64,000 nucleotides of DNA from the NCBI RefSeq assembly GCF_019200975.1, contig NZ_JAHTMR010000002.1:603679-667678 (forward strand), read 5' to 3'. The position numbers were made by a program, and so were the translations under genes. This DNA comes from Pseudomonas sp. PD9R (GTDB taxonomy: Bacteria; Pseudomonadota; Gammaproteobacteria; Pseudomonadales; Pseudomonadaceae). The notes beneath the pieces were generated by a model. It searched no databases, was not told the DNA's origin, and worked only from the letters and a program-made list of their open reading frames with translations. Shown one piece after another: positions 55,237-63,357 of this stretch; within the stretch, counting starts at the first letter, position 1; each line of letters starts with the position of its first letter.

Positions 55237-55608
55237 ATGGCTGACCATCTGACACCGACCACTGTTTTCAAATGCCTGGCTGACGACACTCGGGTGCGCA
55301 CGATGCTGCTCATCACCCGCGAAGGAGAGCTATGTGTTTGCGAGCTGACCTGCGCGTTGAACGAGAGTCAGCCAAAAATCTCCAGGCACCTGGCGCAACT
55401 GCGTACTTGCGGCCTGTTGTCTGACCGTCGCCAAGGCCAATGGGTTTATTACCGCCTGCACCCGAATCTCCCTGATTGGGTTCATCAAGTGCTGACCACT
55501 GTGCTGGAAAGCAACAAGCACTGGTTAAGTCCAGATGCCAAACGCCTTGATGAAATGGGTGACCGTCCTGAACGTGCAGCCGTGTGCTGTGAAAGCAAAA
55601 TCGCCTGA
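55237..55608 (+). CDS. arsR: ArsR-family arsenite-responsive repressor
   Basis: 123 aa. Winged helix with the As(III) site GELCVCELTCAL (Cys pair CVC in the DNA-recognition helix region, plus a third Cys nearby) and NESQPKISRHLAQLRTCGLLSDRRQGQWVYYRL. Classic type-1 ArsR. Being second in the operon gives negative autoregulation. Confidence 0.94.
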   Translation: MADHLTPTTVFKCLADDTRVRTMLLITREGELCVCELTCALNESQPKISRHLAQLRTCGLLSDRRQGQWVYYRLHPNLPDWVHQVLTTVLESNKHWLSPDAKRLDEMGDRPERAAVCCESKIA

Positions 55609-55635
55609 TTCCGCCTTCGACTACGAGACCCCTCA

Positions 55636-56106
55636 ATGAAAATCCTGTTTCTCTGCACTGCCAATAGCTGCCGCAGCATCCTTTGTGAAGCGGTCTTCAA
55701 TCACTTGGCACCGGAAGGCATGAAAGCCTACAGCGCGGGCAGTCAGCCCAAAGGTGAAGTGCATCCGCTGAGTCTCAAGACGTTGGAAAACGCTGGTATG
55801 TCGACGCTCGGGCTGTTCAGTAAGTCCAGCGATGTCCATGTGAACTTGGCACCTGATTTCGTCATCACGGTGTGCGACAAGGCTGCCGGTGAAGCCTGCC
55901 CGGTATTTTTTGGGCCGGCCGTTAAGGCCCACTGGGGGCTGGCTGACCCTTCGGAATACCACGGGACTCAGGAAGAGATCGAGGCGGCTTTTGAAGCCAC
56001 GTTGGAGCAGATCAGAACCCGTATTGAAGCCTTCCTGGCATTACCGCTTTCGCAACTGAGTGCCGAACAGCTCAAGGCAGAGCTGGCCCTGATTGGCACG
56101 CTGTAA
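55636..56106 (+). CDS. arsC: Arsenate reductase, LMW-phosphatase fold
   Basis: 156 aa. N-terminal CTANSCRS (C7-R13) and a downstream [26 protein letters not shown] segment with the second Cys and the DP loop. This pattern is usual in Pseudomonas ars operons (arsR-arsC-acr3). Converts As(V) to As(III) for export by Acr3. The acr3 gene starts 11 bases downstream. Confidence 0.93.
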   Translation: MKILFLCTANSCRSILCEAVFNHLAPEGMKAYSAGSQPKGEVHPLSLKTLENAGMSTLGLFSKSSDVHVNLAPDFVITVCDKAAGEACPVFFGPAVKAHWGLADPSEYHGTQEEIEAAFEATLEQIRTRIEAFLALPLSQLSAEQLKAELALIGTL

Positions 56107-56117
56107 CCACAGGAGCA

Positions 56118-57197
56118 ATGACCATGAGTAAAAGCCGCCTTTCCTTCCTGGACCGATACCTGACGCTGTGGATTTTTCTCGCCATGGCCTTGGGCATCGG
56201 TTTGGGGAGCCTGTTCGAAGGCTGGCCGCAGTGGCTCAACAGTCTTTCCGTGGGCACAACCAACATACCCATCGCTATCGGCTTGATCGTGATGATGTAT
56301 CCGCCTCTGGCCAAGGTTCGTTATGAGGAGCTGCCGGAAGTGTTCAAAGACAAGCGCATCCTCGTTTTGTCCTTGGTCCAGAACTGGGTCATCGGCCCGG
56401 TTTTGATGTTCGCACTGGCGATCATCTTCTTGCGGGACCAGCCGGAATACATGACCGGTCTGATCCTGATCGGCTTGGCTCGTTGCATCGCGATGGTGCT
56501 GGTCTGGAATCAGATCGCGGGTGGCAACAAACAGTACGTCGCCGGATTGGTGGCGTTCAACAGCATCTTCCAGATCCTGTTTTTCAGTGTGTATGCCTGG
56601 GTCTTCCTCGGTCTGCTGCCGCCGCTGTTTGGGTTGGAAGGCAGTGTGATTGAGACCAGCTTTGTCAGCATTGCCGAGTCCGTCCTGATCTACCTGGGTG
56701 TGCCGTTCCTGGCGGGCTTCCTGACCCGTAAGATTCTCATTGCCCGTAAAGGTGAGGCTTGGTTTCAGGACCGCTTCATTCCAAAGATCAGCCCGATGAC
56801 GCTGGTGGCACTGCTGTTGACCATCGTGGCCATGTTCAGCCTCAAGGGCGATGTGGTGCTGCAATTGCCATTCGACGTATTGCGCATCGCGATCCCTCTG
56901 ACGATCTACTTCGTGGTGATGTTTTTCATCAGCTTCTGGATGGGCAAGCTGCTCAAGGCTGACTACCCGCGCACCACCGCATTGGCTTTCACAGCCGCAA
57001 GCAACAACTTCGAACTGGCGATTGCCGTGGCCATTGCCACCTTTGGCCTGGCTTCCCCGGTCGCCTTTGCCACGGTGATTGGTCCGCTGGTGGAAGTACC
57101 GGTTCTGATTTCCCTGGTCGGTGTGGCCCTTTGGCTGAAACGCCGCTGGTTCGATGAATCCAAGAGCGCCATTGCGCAGGACAAAGACTATGTTTGA
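56118..57197 (+). CDS. acr3: Arsenite efflux permease Acr3
   Basis: 359 aa, ten membrane helices. ACR3 features: [18 protein letters not shown] with the functional Cys in helix 4, and [21 protein letters not shown] near helix 9. Exports As(III) across the inner membrane. Its stop codon overlaps the start of arsH by eight bases. Confidence 0.95.
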   Translation: MTMSKSRLSFLDRYLTLWIFLAMALGIGLGSLFEGWPQWLNSLSVGTTNIPIAIGLIVMMYPPLAKVRYEELPEVFKDKRILVLSLVQNWVIGPVLMFALAIIFLRDQPEYMTGLILIGLARCIAMVLVWNQIAGGNKQYVAGLVAFNSIFQILFFSVYAWVFLGLLPPLFGLEGSVIETSFVSIAESVLIYLGVPFLAGFLTRKILIARKGEAWFQDRFIPKISPMTLVALLLTIVAMFSLKGDVVLQLPFDVLRIAIPLTIYFVVMFFISFWMGKLLKADYPRTTALAFTAASNNFELAIAVAIATFGLASPVAFATVIGPLVEVPVLISLVGVALWLKRRWFDESKSAIAQDKDYV

Positions 57198-57906
57198 TGA
57201 CCACATCCCCCAACTCGATACCGAACTGGTCGATCTCCCATCGACTGACAAGCTGGGCATCGAGATGACCTCTATCCATAAGCCACGCATTTTGCTGCTG
57301 TACGGATCGACCCGTGAGAGGTCCTTCAGTCGCCTGCTGGTCGAGGAGGCCGCTCGATTGCTGGAGCACTTCGGCGCCGAGGCGCGGGTTTTCAATCCGT
57401 CGGGCTTGCCGCTGCCAGACGACGCTCCCGACGATCACCCCCGTGTGAAGGAACTGCGCGAGCTGATGCTGTGGTCCGAGGGGCAGGTCTGGTGCTCTCC
57501 AGAACGTCACGGTTCCATGAGCGCAGTATTCAAGGCGCAGATCGACTGGGTGCCACTCGCGATGGGCGCGGTACGCCCGACCCAGGGCAAAACCCTCGCG
57601 GTCATGCAGGTATGCGGTGGCTCGCAGTCGTTCAACGTGGTCAATCAGCTGAGAGTGCTGGGACGTTGGATGCGCATGTTCACCATCCCCAACCAATCCT
57701 CTGTGCCGAAGGCCTATATGGAATTCGACGACAACGGTCGGATGAAGCCTTCTCCGTTCTACGACCGTGTCGTTGATGTGATGGAAGAGTTGGTGAAATT
57801 CACGCTGCTGCTTCGCGACCGTCAGGACTATCTGGTGGATCGTTACTCCGAGCGCAAGGAATCGGCGGAAGAACTCATGAAACGTGTCAATCAGCGCTCC
57901 ATCTGA
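57190..57906 (+). CDS. arsH: ArsH, NADPH-dependent FMN reductase / organoarsenical oxidase
   Basis: 238 aa from the ATG at 57190 inside the end of acr3. Flavodoxin-like fold: FMN phosphate loop [13 protein letters not shown] and [20 protein letters not shown]. Oxidises trivalent methyl and aromatic arsenicals to less toxic pentavalent forms and reduces quinones. The C-terminal extension ([21 protein letters not shown]) is normal. Confidence 0.94.
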   Translation: MFDDHIPQLDTELVDLPSTDKLGIEMTSIHKPRILLLYGSTRERSFSRLLVEEAARLLEHFGAEARVFNPSGLPLPDDAPDDHPRVKELRELMLWSEGQVWCSPERHGSMSAVFKAQIDWVPLAMGAVRPTQGKTLAVMQVCGGSQSFNVVNQLRVLGRWMRMFTIPNQSSVPKAYMEFDDNGRMKPSPFYDRVVDVMEELVKFTLLLRDRQDYLVDRYSERKESAEELMKRVNQRSI

Positions 57907-57918
57907 GGATTTTTCACT

Positions 57919-58431
57919 GTGCAACAACACCCGTATTCCGTACTGCCTCTGGCACAGTTCAAAGGCCAATTGATCTTCACCCCGTGCCCTGGCACGAAGG
58001 GCACCCGACCTTTCGAGGCGTTGCAAACCCTCAAGGATGCAGGGGCATCGGCGTTGCTGACGCTGATGCCAACAGAAGAGTTGCTTCAGAACGAGATCGA
58101 CCTGCTGCCCGAAGAGTGCCAAATGCTCGGCATCGAGTGGTTTCACCTGCCGGTAGAAGACGATCAAGCGCCTGGCGAAGCATTCAAAGCAGCATGGGAA
58201 CAGCATCATCCGCGACTGAAGCAGCTGCTGACCGAAGGGAAAACGATTGCTATCCATTGCAAGGGCGGCTCGGGTCGTACGGGCTTGGTCGCCGCTCAGC
58301 TATTGATCGAGAGCGGTGTGCCATTTAGTGACGCCATCCGCGATGTTCAGTCGTTGCGTCCACGCGCCATTCAGCATCCTGCCCACATTGAATACATCGG
58401 CCAGTTTGACACCCAGTCGAATTCCCACTGA
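57919..58431 (+). CDS. Cyclin-dependent-kinase-inhibitor-like protein tyrosine phosphatase in the ars operon
   Basis: 170 aa, GTG start 12 bp after arsH. Dual-specificity-type phosphatase: general acid Asp probably in PVEDDQAPGE (about residue 80) and the P-loop HCKGGSGRTG with C114 and R120. The family (CDKN3-like) recurs between arsH and the GAPDH gene in pseudomonad ars clusters, but its role is not established; it might act on arsenylated or phosphorylated glycolytic intermediates. Confidence 0.88.
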   Translation: MQQHPYSVLPLAQFKGQLIFTPCPGTKGTRPFEALQTLKDAGASALLTLMPTEELLQNEIDLLPEECQMLGIEWFHLPVEDDQAPGEAFKAAWEQHHPRLKQLLTEGKTIAIHCKGGSGRTGLVAAQLLIESGVPFSDAIRDVQSLRPRAIQHPAHIEYIGQFDTQSNSH

Positions 58432-58455
58432 CAAACAGATACAGAGCACAACAAC

Positions 58456-59460
58456 ATGACTATCAAAGTTGGCATCAATGGTTTTGGTCGGATCGGTCGC
58501 CTCGCGCTGCGAGCCGCTTGGAGCTGGCCGGAGTTTGAATTCGTGCAGATCAACGATCCGGCAGGCGATGCAGTAACCCATGCGCACCTGATCAACTTCG
58601 ACTCTGTGCATGGTCGTTGGCACAACGAAGCCAGCGCAGAAGGCGATCAGGTGGTGATTGGCGGCAAGCGCATCAAGGTGACTGCGAACAAAGCGATTGC
58701 CGACACCGACTGGTCGGGTTGCGATCTGGTGATTGAAGCCAGCGGCAAGATGAAGACCGTCGCTGTGCTTCAGGCTTACCTCGACCAAGGCGTGAAGCGC
58801 GTGGTGGTCTGCGCTCCGGTGAAGGAAAAAGGCGCGCTGAACGTCGTCATGGGCGTCAATCATCAGCTGTTCAATGCGGCGGAACATCGCATCGTCACCG
58901 CTGCTTCGTGCACCACCAACTGTCTAGCACCAGTGGTGAAAGTCATCCACGAAAAGCTTGGCATTCGCCACGGCTCGATCACCACCATCCATGACCTGAC
59001 CAACACCCAAAGCATTCTCGATCAGCCACACAAGGATTTGCGGCGTGCACGTGCTTCCGGCATGAGTCTGATTCCAACCAGTACCGGCTCGGCCACCGCC
59101 ATTGCCGAAATCTTCCCAGAGTTGCGTGGGCGCCTGAATGGTCACGCCGTACGCGTACCGCTGGCCAACGCTTCGCTGACTGACTGTGTCTTTGAGGTCG
59201 AGCGTGCCACGACTGTCGAGGAGGTGAATCAACTCCTCAAGGATGCTTCCGAGAACGAGCTAAAAGACATCCTCGGTTTCGAGACGCGTCCACTGGTGTC
59301 CATCGACTACCGCACCGACCCGCGTTCGTCGATTATCGATGCGCTGTCGACCATGGTTATCAACGGCACTCAGGTCAAACTCTACGCCTGGTATGACAAC
59401 GAATGGGGCTATGCCAACCGCACCGTCGAGCTGGCCAAAATGGTCGGTCTGGCAGTCTAA
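58456..59460 (+). CDS. gap: ArsJ-associated glyceraldehyde-3-phosphate dehydrogenase
   Basis: 334 aa. NAD-binding [17 protein letters not shown] and the catalytic C152 in [11 protein letters not shown], full length for GAPDH. With arsenate in place of phosphate it makes the unstable 1-arseno-3-phosphoglycerate, which ArsJ extrudes. The adjacency to arsJ (nine bases) marks it as the dedicated arsenate-resistance paralogue rather than the glycolytic enzyme. Confidence 0.94.
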   Translation: MTIKVGINGFGRIGRLALRAAWSWPEFEFVQINDPAGDAVTHAHLINFDSVHGRWHNEASAEGDQVVIGGKRIKVTANKAIADTDWSGCDLVIEASGKMKTVAVLQAYLDQGVKRVVVCAPVKEKGALNVVMGVNHQLFNAAEHRIVTAASCTTNCLAPVVKVIHEKLGIRHGSITTIHDLTNTQSILDQPHKDLRRARASGMSLIPTSTGSATAIAEIFPELRGRLNGHAVRVPLANASLTDCVFEVERATTVEEVNQLLKDASENELKDILGFETRPLVSIDYRTDPRSSIIDALSTMVINGTQVKLYAWYDNEWGYANRTVELAKMVGLAV

Positions 59461-59469
59461 GGAGCGGTC

Positions 59470-60696
59470 ATGAAAACGTTGTCAGCCCTCGCTCCGGAAG
59501 TGCGGCAGTACCTGCTCGTGACGGGCAACTACTGGGCCTTCACCCTCACCGATGGCGCTTTGCGCATGTTGGTGGTGCTGCACTTTCACGCGTTGGGCTA
59601 CAGCCCACTTCAAATAGCGGCGTTGTTCCTGTTCTACGAACTCTTTGGCGTGATCACCAATCTTGTGGGTGGCTACCTCGGGGCTCGGCTGGGTCTGAAC
59701 CGAACCATGAACATCGGGCTGGGTATCCAGGTCGCGGCGCTGTTGATGCTGACCGTTCCGGTGTCTTGGCTAACCATCCCATGGGTGATGGGCGCGCAGG
59801 CGTTGTCGGGGATCGCCAAAGACCTGAATAAGATGAGTGCCAAAAGCTCCATCAAGCTTCTGGTTCCTGATGGGCAGCAGGGCAAGCTCTACAAGTGGGT
59901 GGCGATCCTCACCGGCTCGAAGAACGCACTCAAGGGTGTCGGCTTCTTTCTTGGTGGAGCCTTGCTGGCACTCATCGGCTTCAAAGGCGCCTTGCTGGCC
60001 ATGGCGGGTGTCTTGGCGCTGATCTGGATCAGCAGCCTGATCCTGTTGAAGAAGGACCTGGGCAAGGCCAAAGCCAAGCCAAAATTTCGCGACATCCTGT
60101 CCAAGAGCCGGGCGATCAATATCCTCTCAGCGGCCCGAATGTTCCTGTTCGGCGCCCGTGATGTCTGGTTTGTGGTGGCCTTGCCGGTGTACCTGAGCAG
60201 CGTGTTCGGCTGGGACTTCTGGAAGGTTGGCGGCTTCCTTGCGGCCTGGGTGATTGGCTACGGCATCGTGCAATCCTTTGCACCTAACATCACCGGCAAA
60301 AAAAGCGGACACGTGCCGGATGGTCGTGCGGCGTTTCTGTGGGCACTTGCACTGGCAGGCTTGCCTGCGGCAATCGCTCTCGGGCTGAACACTGGTTTGT
60401 CGCAGCAGACGGTGCTGCTCGGCGGATTAATGGTCTTTGGTGCTCTGTTCGCGGTGAATTCGTCGCTGCACAGCTACCTGATCGTCTCCTACGCCAAGGA
60501 AGATGGAGTGTCGCTGGACGTGGGTTTTTATTACATGTCGAACGCCATGGGACGACTGATCGGCACGGTGCTCTCCGGCTGGGTTTATCAGGTGTATGGG
60601 TTGGGCGCGTGCTTGTGGATATCGAGCGCATTCGTTCTGCTCGCAGCGCTGATTTCTATCGCGCTACCGAGGCATGCTGGCTCCAGTCCGATATAG
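59470..60696 (+). CDS. arsJ: ArsJ, MFS exporter of 1-arseno-3-phosphoglycerate
   Basis: 408 aa, 12 membrane helices. The N-terminus NYWAFTLTDGALRMLVVLHFHALGY and GIAKDLNKMSAKSSIKLLVP between helices are characteristic. Works with the upstream GAPDH as an As(V) efflux route independent of arsenate reduction. Last gene of the ars operon; a 280-bp non-coding gap follows. Confidence 0.93.
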   Translation: MKTLSALAPEVRQYLLVTGNYWAFTLTDGALRMLVVLHFHALGYSPLQIAALFLFYELFGVITNLVGGYLGARLGLNRTMNIGLGIQVAALLMLTVPVSWLTIPWVMGAQALSGIAKDLNKMSAKSSIKLLVPDGQQGKLYKWVAILTGSKNALKGVGFFLGGALLALIGFKGALLAMAGVLALIWISSLILLKKDLGKAKAKPKFRDILSKSRAINILSAARMFLFGARDVWFVVALPVYLSSVFGWDFWKVGGFLAAWVIGYGIVQSFAPNITGKKSGHVPDGRAAFLWALALAGLPAAIALGLNTGLSQQTVLLGGLMVFGALFAVNSSLHSYLIVSYAKEDGVSLDVGFYYMSNAMGRLIGTVLSGWVYQVYGLGACLWISSAFVLLAALISIALPRHAGSSPI

Positions 60697-60922
60697 ATGA
60701 TGAGCGGGGCAGGGATGCTGGATGTCAAAGCGGCCGAAGCAAAAAGACTGTGTCGACGGCTCACCGCTAACAAAGACTTCGTAAGCAATGAGCCTCCCCA
60801 TAACTCTATGGATGGGGCTCGTAAATGGAGCCAAAACAAGACACAAACCAATATGCAGAGCATCGCTAGATTGAGTCCTTGCGGATTTGATTCTTTTTTT
60901 ACGACCAACATTTGTTTGGTGG

Positions 60923-60940
60923 TATCCCCCTCGGGGGATA
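60923..60940. promoter_or_regulatory. C/G-tract palindromic operator upstream of the first metal regulator
   Basis: TATCCCCCTCGGGGGATA, a perfect 18-bp palindrome, 39 bp before the regulator ATG. CsoR/RcnR-family repressors bind such G-tract dyads. Confidence 0.75.
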
Positions 60941-60978
60941 ACATACCGACGTAATTCATTGAGTGTGAGTATCAGTAC

Positions 60979-61272
60979 ATGAGTGAACTCGAACACAACC
61001 ATTCCCACACTCATCAGACCCATGAGGCAATTATCAAGCGCCTTAAGCGGGCCGACGGTCATTTGCGCAGCATCATCACCATGATCGAAGATGGTCGTGA
61101 GTGCGTCGACATTGCTCAGCAACTATATGCCGTGGAAAAAGCGGTGTGTCAGGCCAAGCGAACGCTCATACAGGATCACATTGATAACTGTCTGGAGGAC
61201 ACCGTTTCGGCGTTGAACAATGGCGAGCGCGCACCACTGGAGGCGTTCAAGAAAATCACTAAATACCTCTAA
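60979..61272 (+). CDS. CsoR/RcnR-family metal-sensing repressor with His-rich N-terminus
   Basis: 97 aa. All-helical DUF156 fold: HEAIIKRLKRADGHLRSIITM, ECVDIAQQLYAVEKAVCQAKRTL and DHIDNCLEDTV. The N-terminus HNHSHTHQTHE plus two Cys give a Ni/Co-type ligand set. It is of the kind annotated as a metal-sensing repressor next to nreB or dmeF. Likely binds the palindromes at 60923 and 62805, controlling itself and the convergent MFS gene. Confidence 0.88.
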   Translation: MSELEHNHSHTHQTHEAIIKRLKRADGHLRSIITMIEDGRECVDIAQQLYAVEKAVCQAKRTLIQDHIDNCLEDTVSALNNGERAPLEAFKKITKYL

Positions 61273-61402
61273 GTTTGTCATGACCTACAAGGTTTGGCCG
61301 GTGCGGTACTGGACTACTGGTTCTATCCGTGCCATCTCGCCGCTCTACAAGCTCTACGGTATCTGATCTCAGGGTTGGTAAAAGCTTAAGAACTAAAGCC
61401 CC

Positions 61403-62710
61403 TCAACTTGGCCATCTGCGATGCTGATCATCGATCACATACGGGTGTTCGTGATCGATGCCATCCTGGCCGTCTAGGTGTATGTGATCGTCCGGCAGGT
61501 TCTCATGGGTGTGTTTGATCGACTCTTGGTCATGAGCAGGACGCCAGATCACAAGGCTGACCACCAGTGCACTACCTGCCACGACAGCGAGCCCAACAAA
61601 CGACGCCATGAGGCTGATGTTGGCACCCATCCATCCCGCCAGTGGATAAGTAATCAACCAGCAAGCATGGGATAGCGCAAATTGGGCGGCAAACAACGCA
61701 GGGCGATCTTCGGCATGTGCCGAGCGACGCAACAGGCGACCACTCGGAGTCTGAGCCAGGGAGTAGCCCACGCCAAGCACCATCCACAGTGGCAGCAGGA
61801 AGTTGTAGGTGGTCAGGTTGATGCCAACCGCCAAGCCTGCAACCAATATTCCCCCACCAAATAGCATGGCCGTTCGATCTTCGATGTTTTTCAACAGGCG
61901 AGGCAAGACCAGGGCGGCGACCATCGAGCCACCACCAAACGCAGCGAGCGCCAATGCTGTAGAACTCTGTGGCAGAGCGAAGCGCGACTGCACCAGCACC
62001 ACCGTATTGACGATGACCATGGCACTGGCAGCAGCTACTGTCAGATTAAGAGCCAGCAGCCCCCGTAGGCGAGGGGTGGCCAGGAATATGCGCATGCCAC
62101 GGGTAGTTCGTGCGTAGATGCTGCGTCGTGGCGTCGGCTTCGCCTTTGGCAGCACCACGCTGGCGACCAGGGCCGCTGAGGCGAGAAAGCCGATGACAGT
62201 GCCGGCGAATAGGTTATGGAAGCTGATCACGGTCAGCAACGCGGCGGCGAGCATAGGGCTGGCGACACTTTCAAGATCATAGGCCAGACGCGATAGCGAC
62301 AAGGCGCGGGTGTAGTCGTCCTCGTCCAGCAGGATGTCCGGAATGGTTGCCTGAAATGTGGGGGTGAACGCCGCCGAGGCTGACTGGAGAACAAAAATCA
62401 GCACGTAGATCTGCCAAACTTCCGTCACAAACGGCAGAGCGAGCGCGACCAGTGCTCGCACCAAATCCAGCGATACCAGCATTGTCCGACGGGGTAGACG
62501 CTCTGCAAAAGCAGCTGCAATGGGGGCTATGCCGATGTAAGCCGTCATTTTGATCGCTAACGCTGTGCCGAGAACAGCACCCGCTTGAGCGCCTGCGAGA
62601 TCAAACGCCAGCAGTCCCAGCGCGACAGTGGCAAGGCCAGTCCCTACGAGTGCAATCACCTGGGCCAGGAAGAGGTGACGGTAGGTTCGGTTGGCTAAGA
62701 TTTTTAGCAT
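61403..62710 (-). CDS. MFS metal exporter with His-rich C-terminus (NreB-like)
   Basis: 435 aa from the ATG at 62710 (a TTG four codons upstream is possible). Twelve membrane helices. The last 40 residues are cytoplasmic and His/Asp-rich (KHTHENLPDDHIHLDGQDG and DHEHPYVIDDQHRR). That tail is the NreB hallmark for Ni(II) resistance. The palindromic operator at 62805 lies in its promoter region, and the RcnR-type gene at 60979 is convergent with it. Confidence 0.87.
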   Translation of the reverse strand: MLKILANRTYRHLFLAQVIALVGTGLATVALGLLAFDLAGAQAGAVLGTALAIKMTAYIGIAPIAAAFAERLPRRTMLVSLDLVRALVALALPFVTEVWQIYVLIFVLQSASAAFTPTFQATIPDILLDEDDYTRALSLSRLAYDLESVASPMLAAALLTVISFHNLFAGTVIGFLASAALVASVVLPKAKPTPRRSIYARTTRGMRIFLATPRLRGLLALNLTVAAASAMVIVNTVVLVQSRFALPQSSTALALAAFGGGSMVAALVLPRLLKNIEDRTAMLFGGGILVAGLAVGINLTTYNFLLPLWMVLGVGYSLAQTPSGRLLRRSAHAEDRPALFAAQFALSHACWLITYPLAGWMGANISLMASFVGLAVVAGSALVVSLVIWRPAHDQESIKHTHENLPDDHIHLDGQDGIDHEHPYVIDDQHRRWPS

Positions 62711-62804
62711 GAAATATCTCAAGTGGCGAAGTGCGTAAGCAGGTGGCTACCGACTTTTCACGAACAGACGCAATCAGCTGGTTTCGTCTCTATAGAGCGC
62801 GATC
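62711..62804. other. Leader/promoter region of the NreB-like gene
   Basis: Part of the gap of about 360 bp between the NreB-like start and the next regulator. On the minus strand TATAGA (near 62795) could be the -10 with the operator at the -35 position. No gene here. Confidence 0.4.
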
Positions 62805-62821
62805 ATCCCCCCTGGGGGGAT
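62805..62821. promoter_or_regulatory. C/G-tract palindromic operator upstream of the NreB-like gene
   Basis: ATCCCCCCTGGGGGGAT, a perfect palindrome around a central T. Same design as the site at 60923, with six instead of five C/G pairs. Confidence 0.75.
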
Positions 62822-62846
62822 ATGGCTCGATCCTAAACCATAGACC

Positions 62847-63023
62847 ATGGCAGCTCAAGAAATAGGCGATACGTTATCTATTGAATTACTGGAGTGCGGG
62901 CCTGCCCATACGGGTTGTACTGGTTCTGCAAGGCGAGGCGACGTGCTCAATGTTTCGATTGCAGCGTTCAAATGCTGCAACGCTGCCGGTCGGATGTATT
63001 TCCTCCCTGGGTTGTATGGCTAG
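62847..63023 (+). CDS. Possible 58-aa cysteine-containing peptide
   Basis: ATG at 62847 to TAG at 63021. The frame holds four Cys (LECGPAHTGCTG and AAFKCCNAAG) and starts 26 bp after the palindromic operator, on the strand opposite the NreB-like gene. No ribosome site is visible and no family is recognised, so it may be non-coding. Confidence 0.25.
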   Translation: MAAQEIGDTLSIELLECGPAHTGCTGSARRGDVLNVSIAAFKCCNAAGRMYFLPGLYG

Positions 63024-63053
63024 TTGGAACGTGTGATTATACTTTCAATATAG

Positions 63054-63066
63054 GTATGGGGGGTAT
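63054..63066. promoter_or_regulatory. G6-tract operator overlapping the ribosome site of the second regulator
   Basis: GTATGGGGGGTAT ends three bases before the ATG at 63070. A G6 core with flanking TAT is the RcnR-type operator design. The G-run would also be the Shine-Dalgarno, so repressor and ribosome would compete. Confidence 0.55.
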
Positions 63067-63069
63067 GGT

Positions 63070-63345
63070 ATGGGTCATGTGAGATCGAGCAAAGACAATC
63101 TTCTTAAACGCGTAAAGCGAATCGCTGGGCAAATCCAGGCGATTGAGCGAGCACTCGACTCTGATGATGACTGCTCGAAAACATTGCTTTTGGTCGCTTC
63201 GACCCGTGGCGCTATCAATGGGCTGATGGATGAAATCATCGAAGATCACGCTCGTGAACACGTCGCGAATCCGACACTCAGCAACGAAGAAAGAGCGAAA
63301 GGCGTCGATGAGCTTCTCGAAGCCATTCGCCGCTATTCCAAATAG
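63070..63345 (+). CDS. RcnR/FrmR-family metal-responsive repressor
   Basis: 91 aa. MGHVRSSKDNLLKRVKRIAGQ carries the N-terminal His of the RcnR ligand set; then LDSDDDCSKTLLLVASTRGAINGLMDEIIEDHAREH with the conserved Cys and His. Predicted Ni/Co (or formaldehyde, for FrmR) sensor; the downstream CDF transporter favours Ni/Co. Forms an operon with it (12-bp gap). Different in sequence from the regulator at 60979. Confidence 0.9.
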   Translation: MGHVRSSKDNLLKRVKRIAGQIQAIERALDSDDDCSKTLLLVASTRGAINGLMDEIIEDHAREHVANPTLSNEERAKGVDELLEAIRRYSK

Positions 63346-63357
63346 GATTTTCCCCAG

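Noticed and set aside
55968..57395. 475-codon frame on the minus strand over acr3
   Set aside because: Its Gln/His/Asp-rich sequence is typical of the antisense of a membrane protein gene; acr3 on the + strand has clear motifs.
60697..60954. 85-codon frame immediately after arsJ
   Set aside because: It starts one base after the arsJ stop but spans the palindromic operator and has no recognisable content or ribosome site; treated as non-coding.
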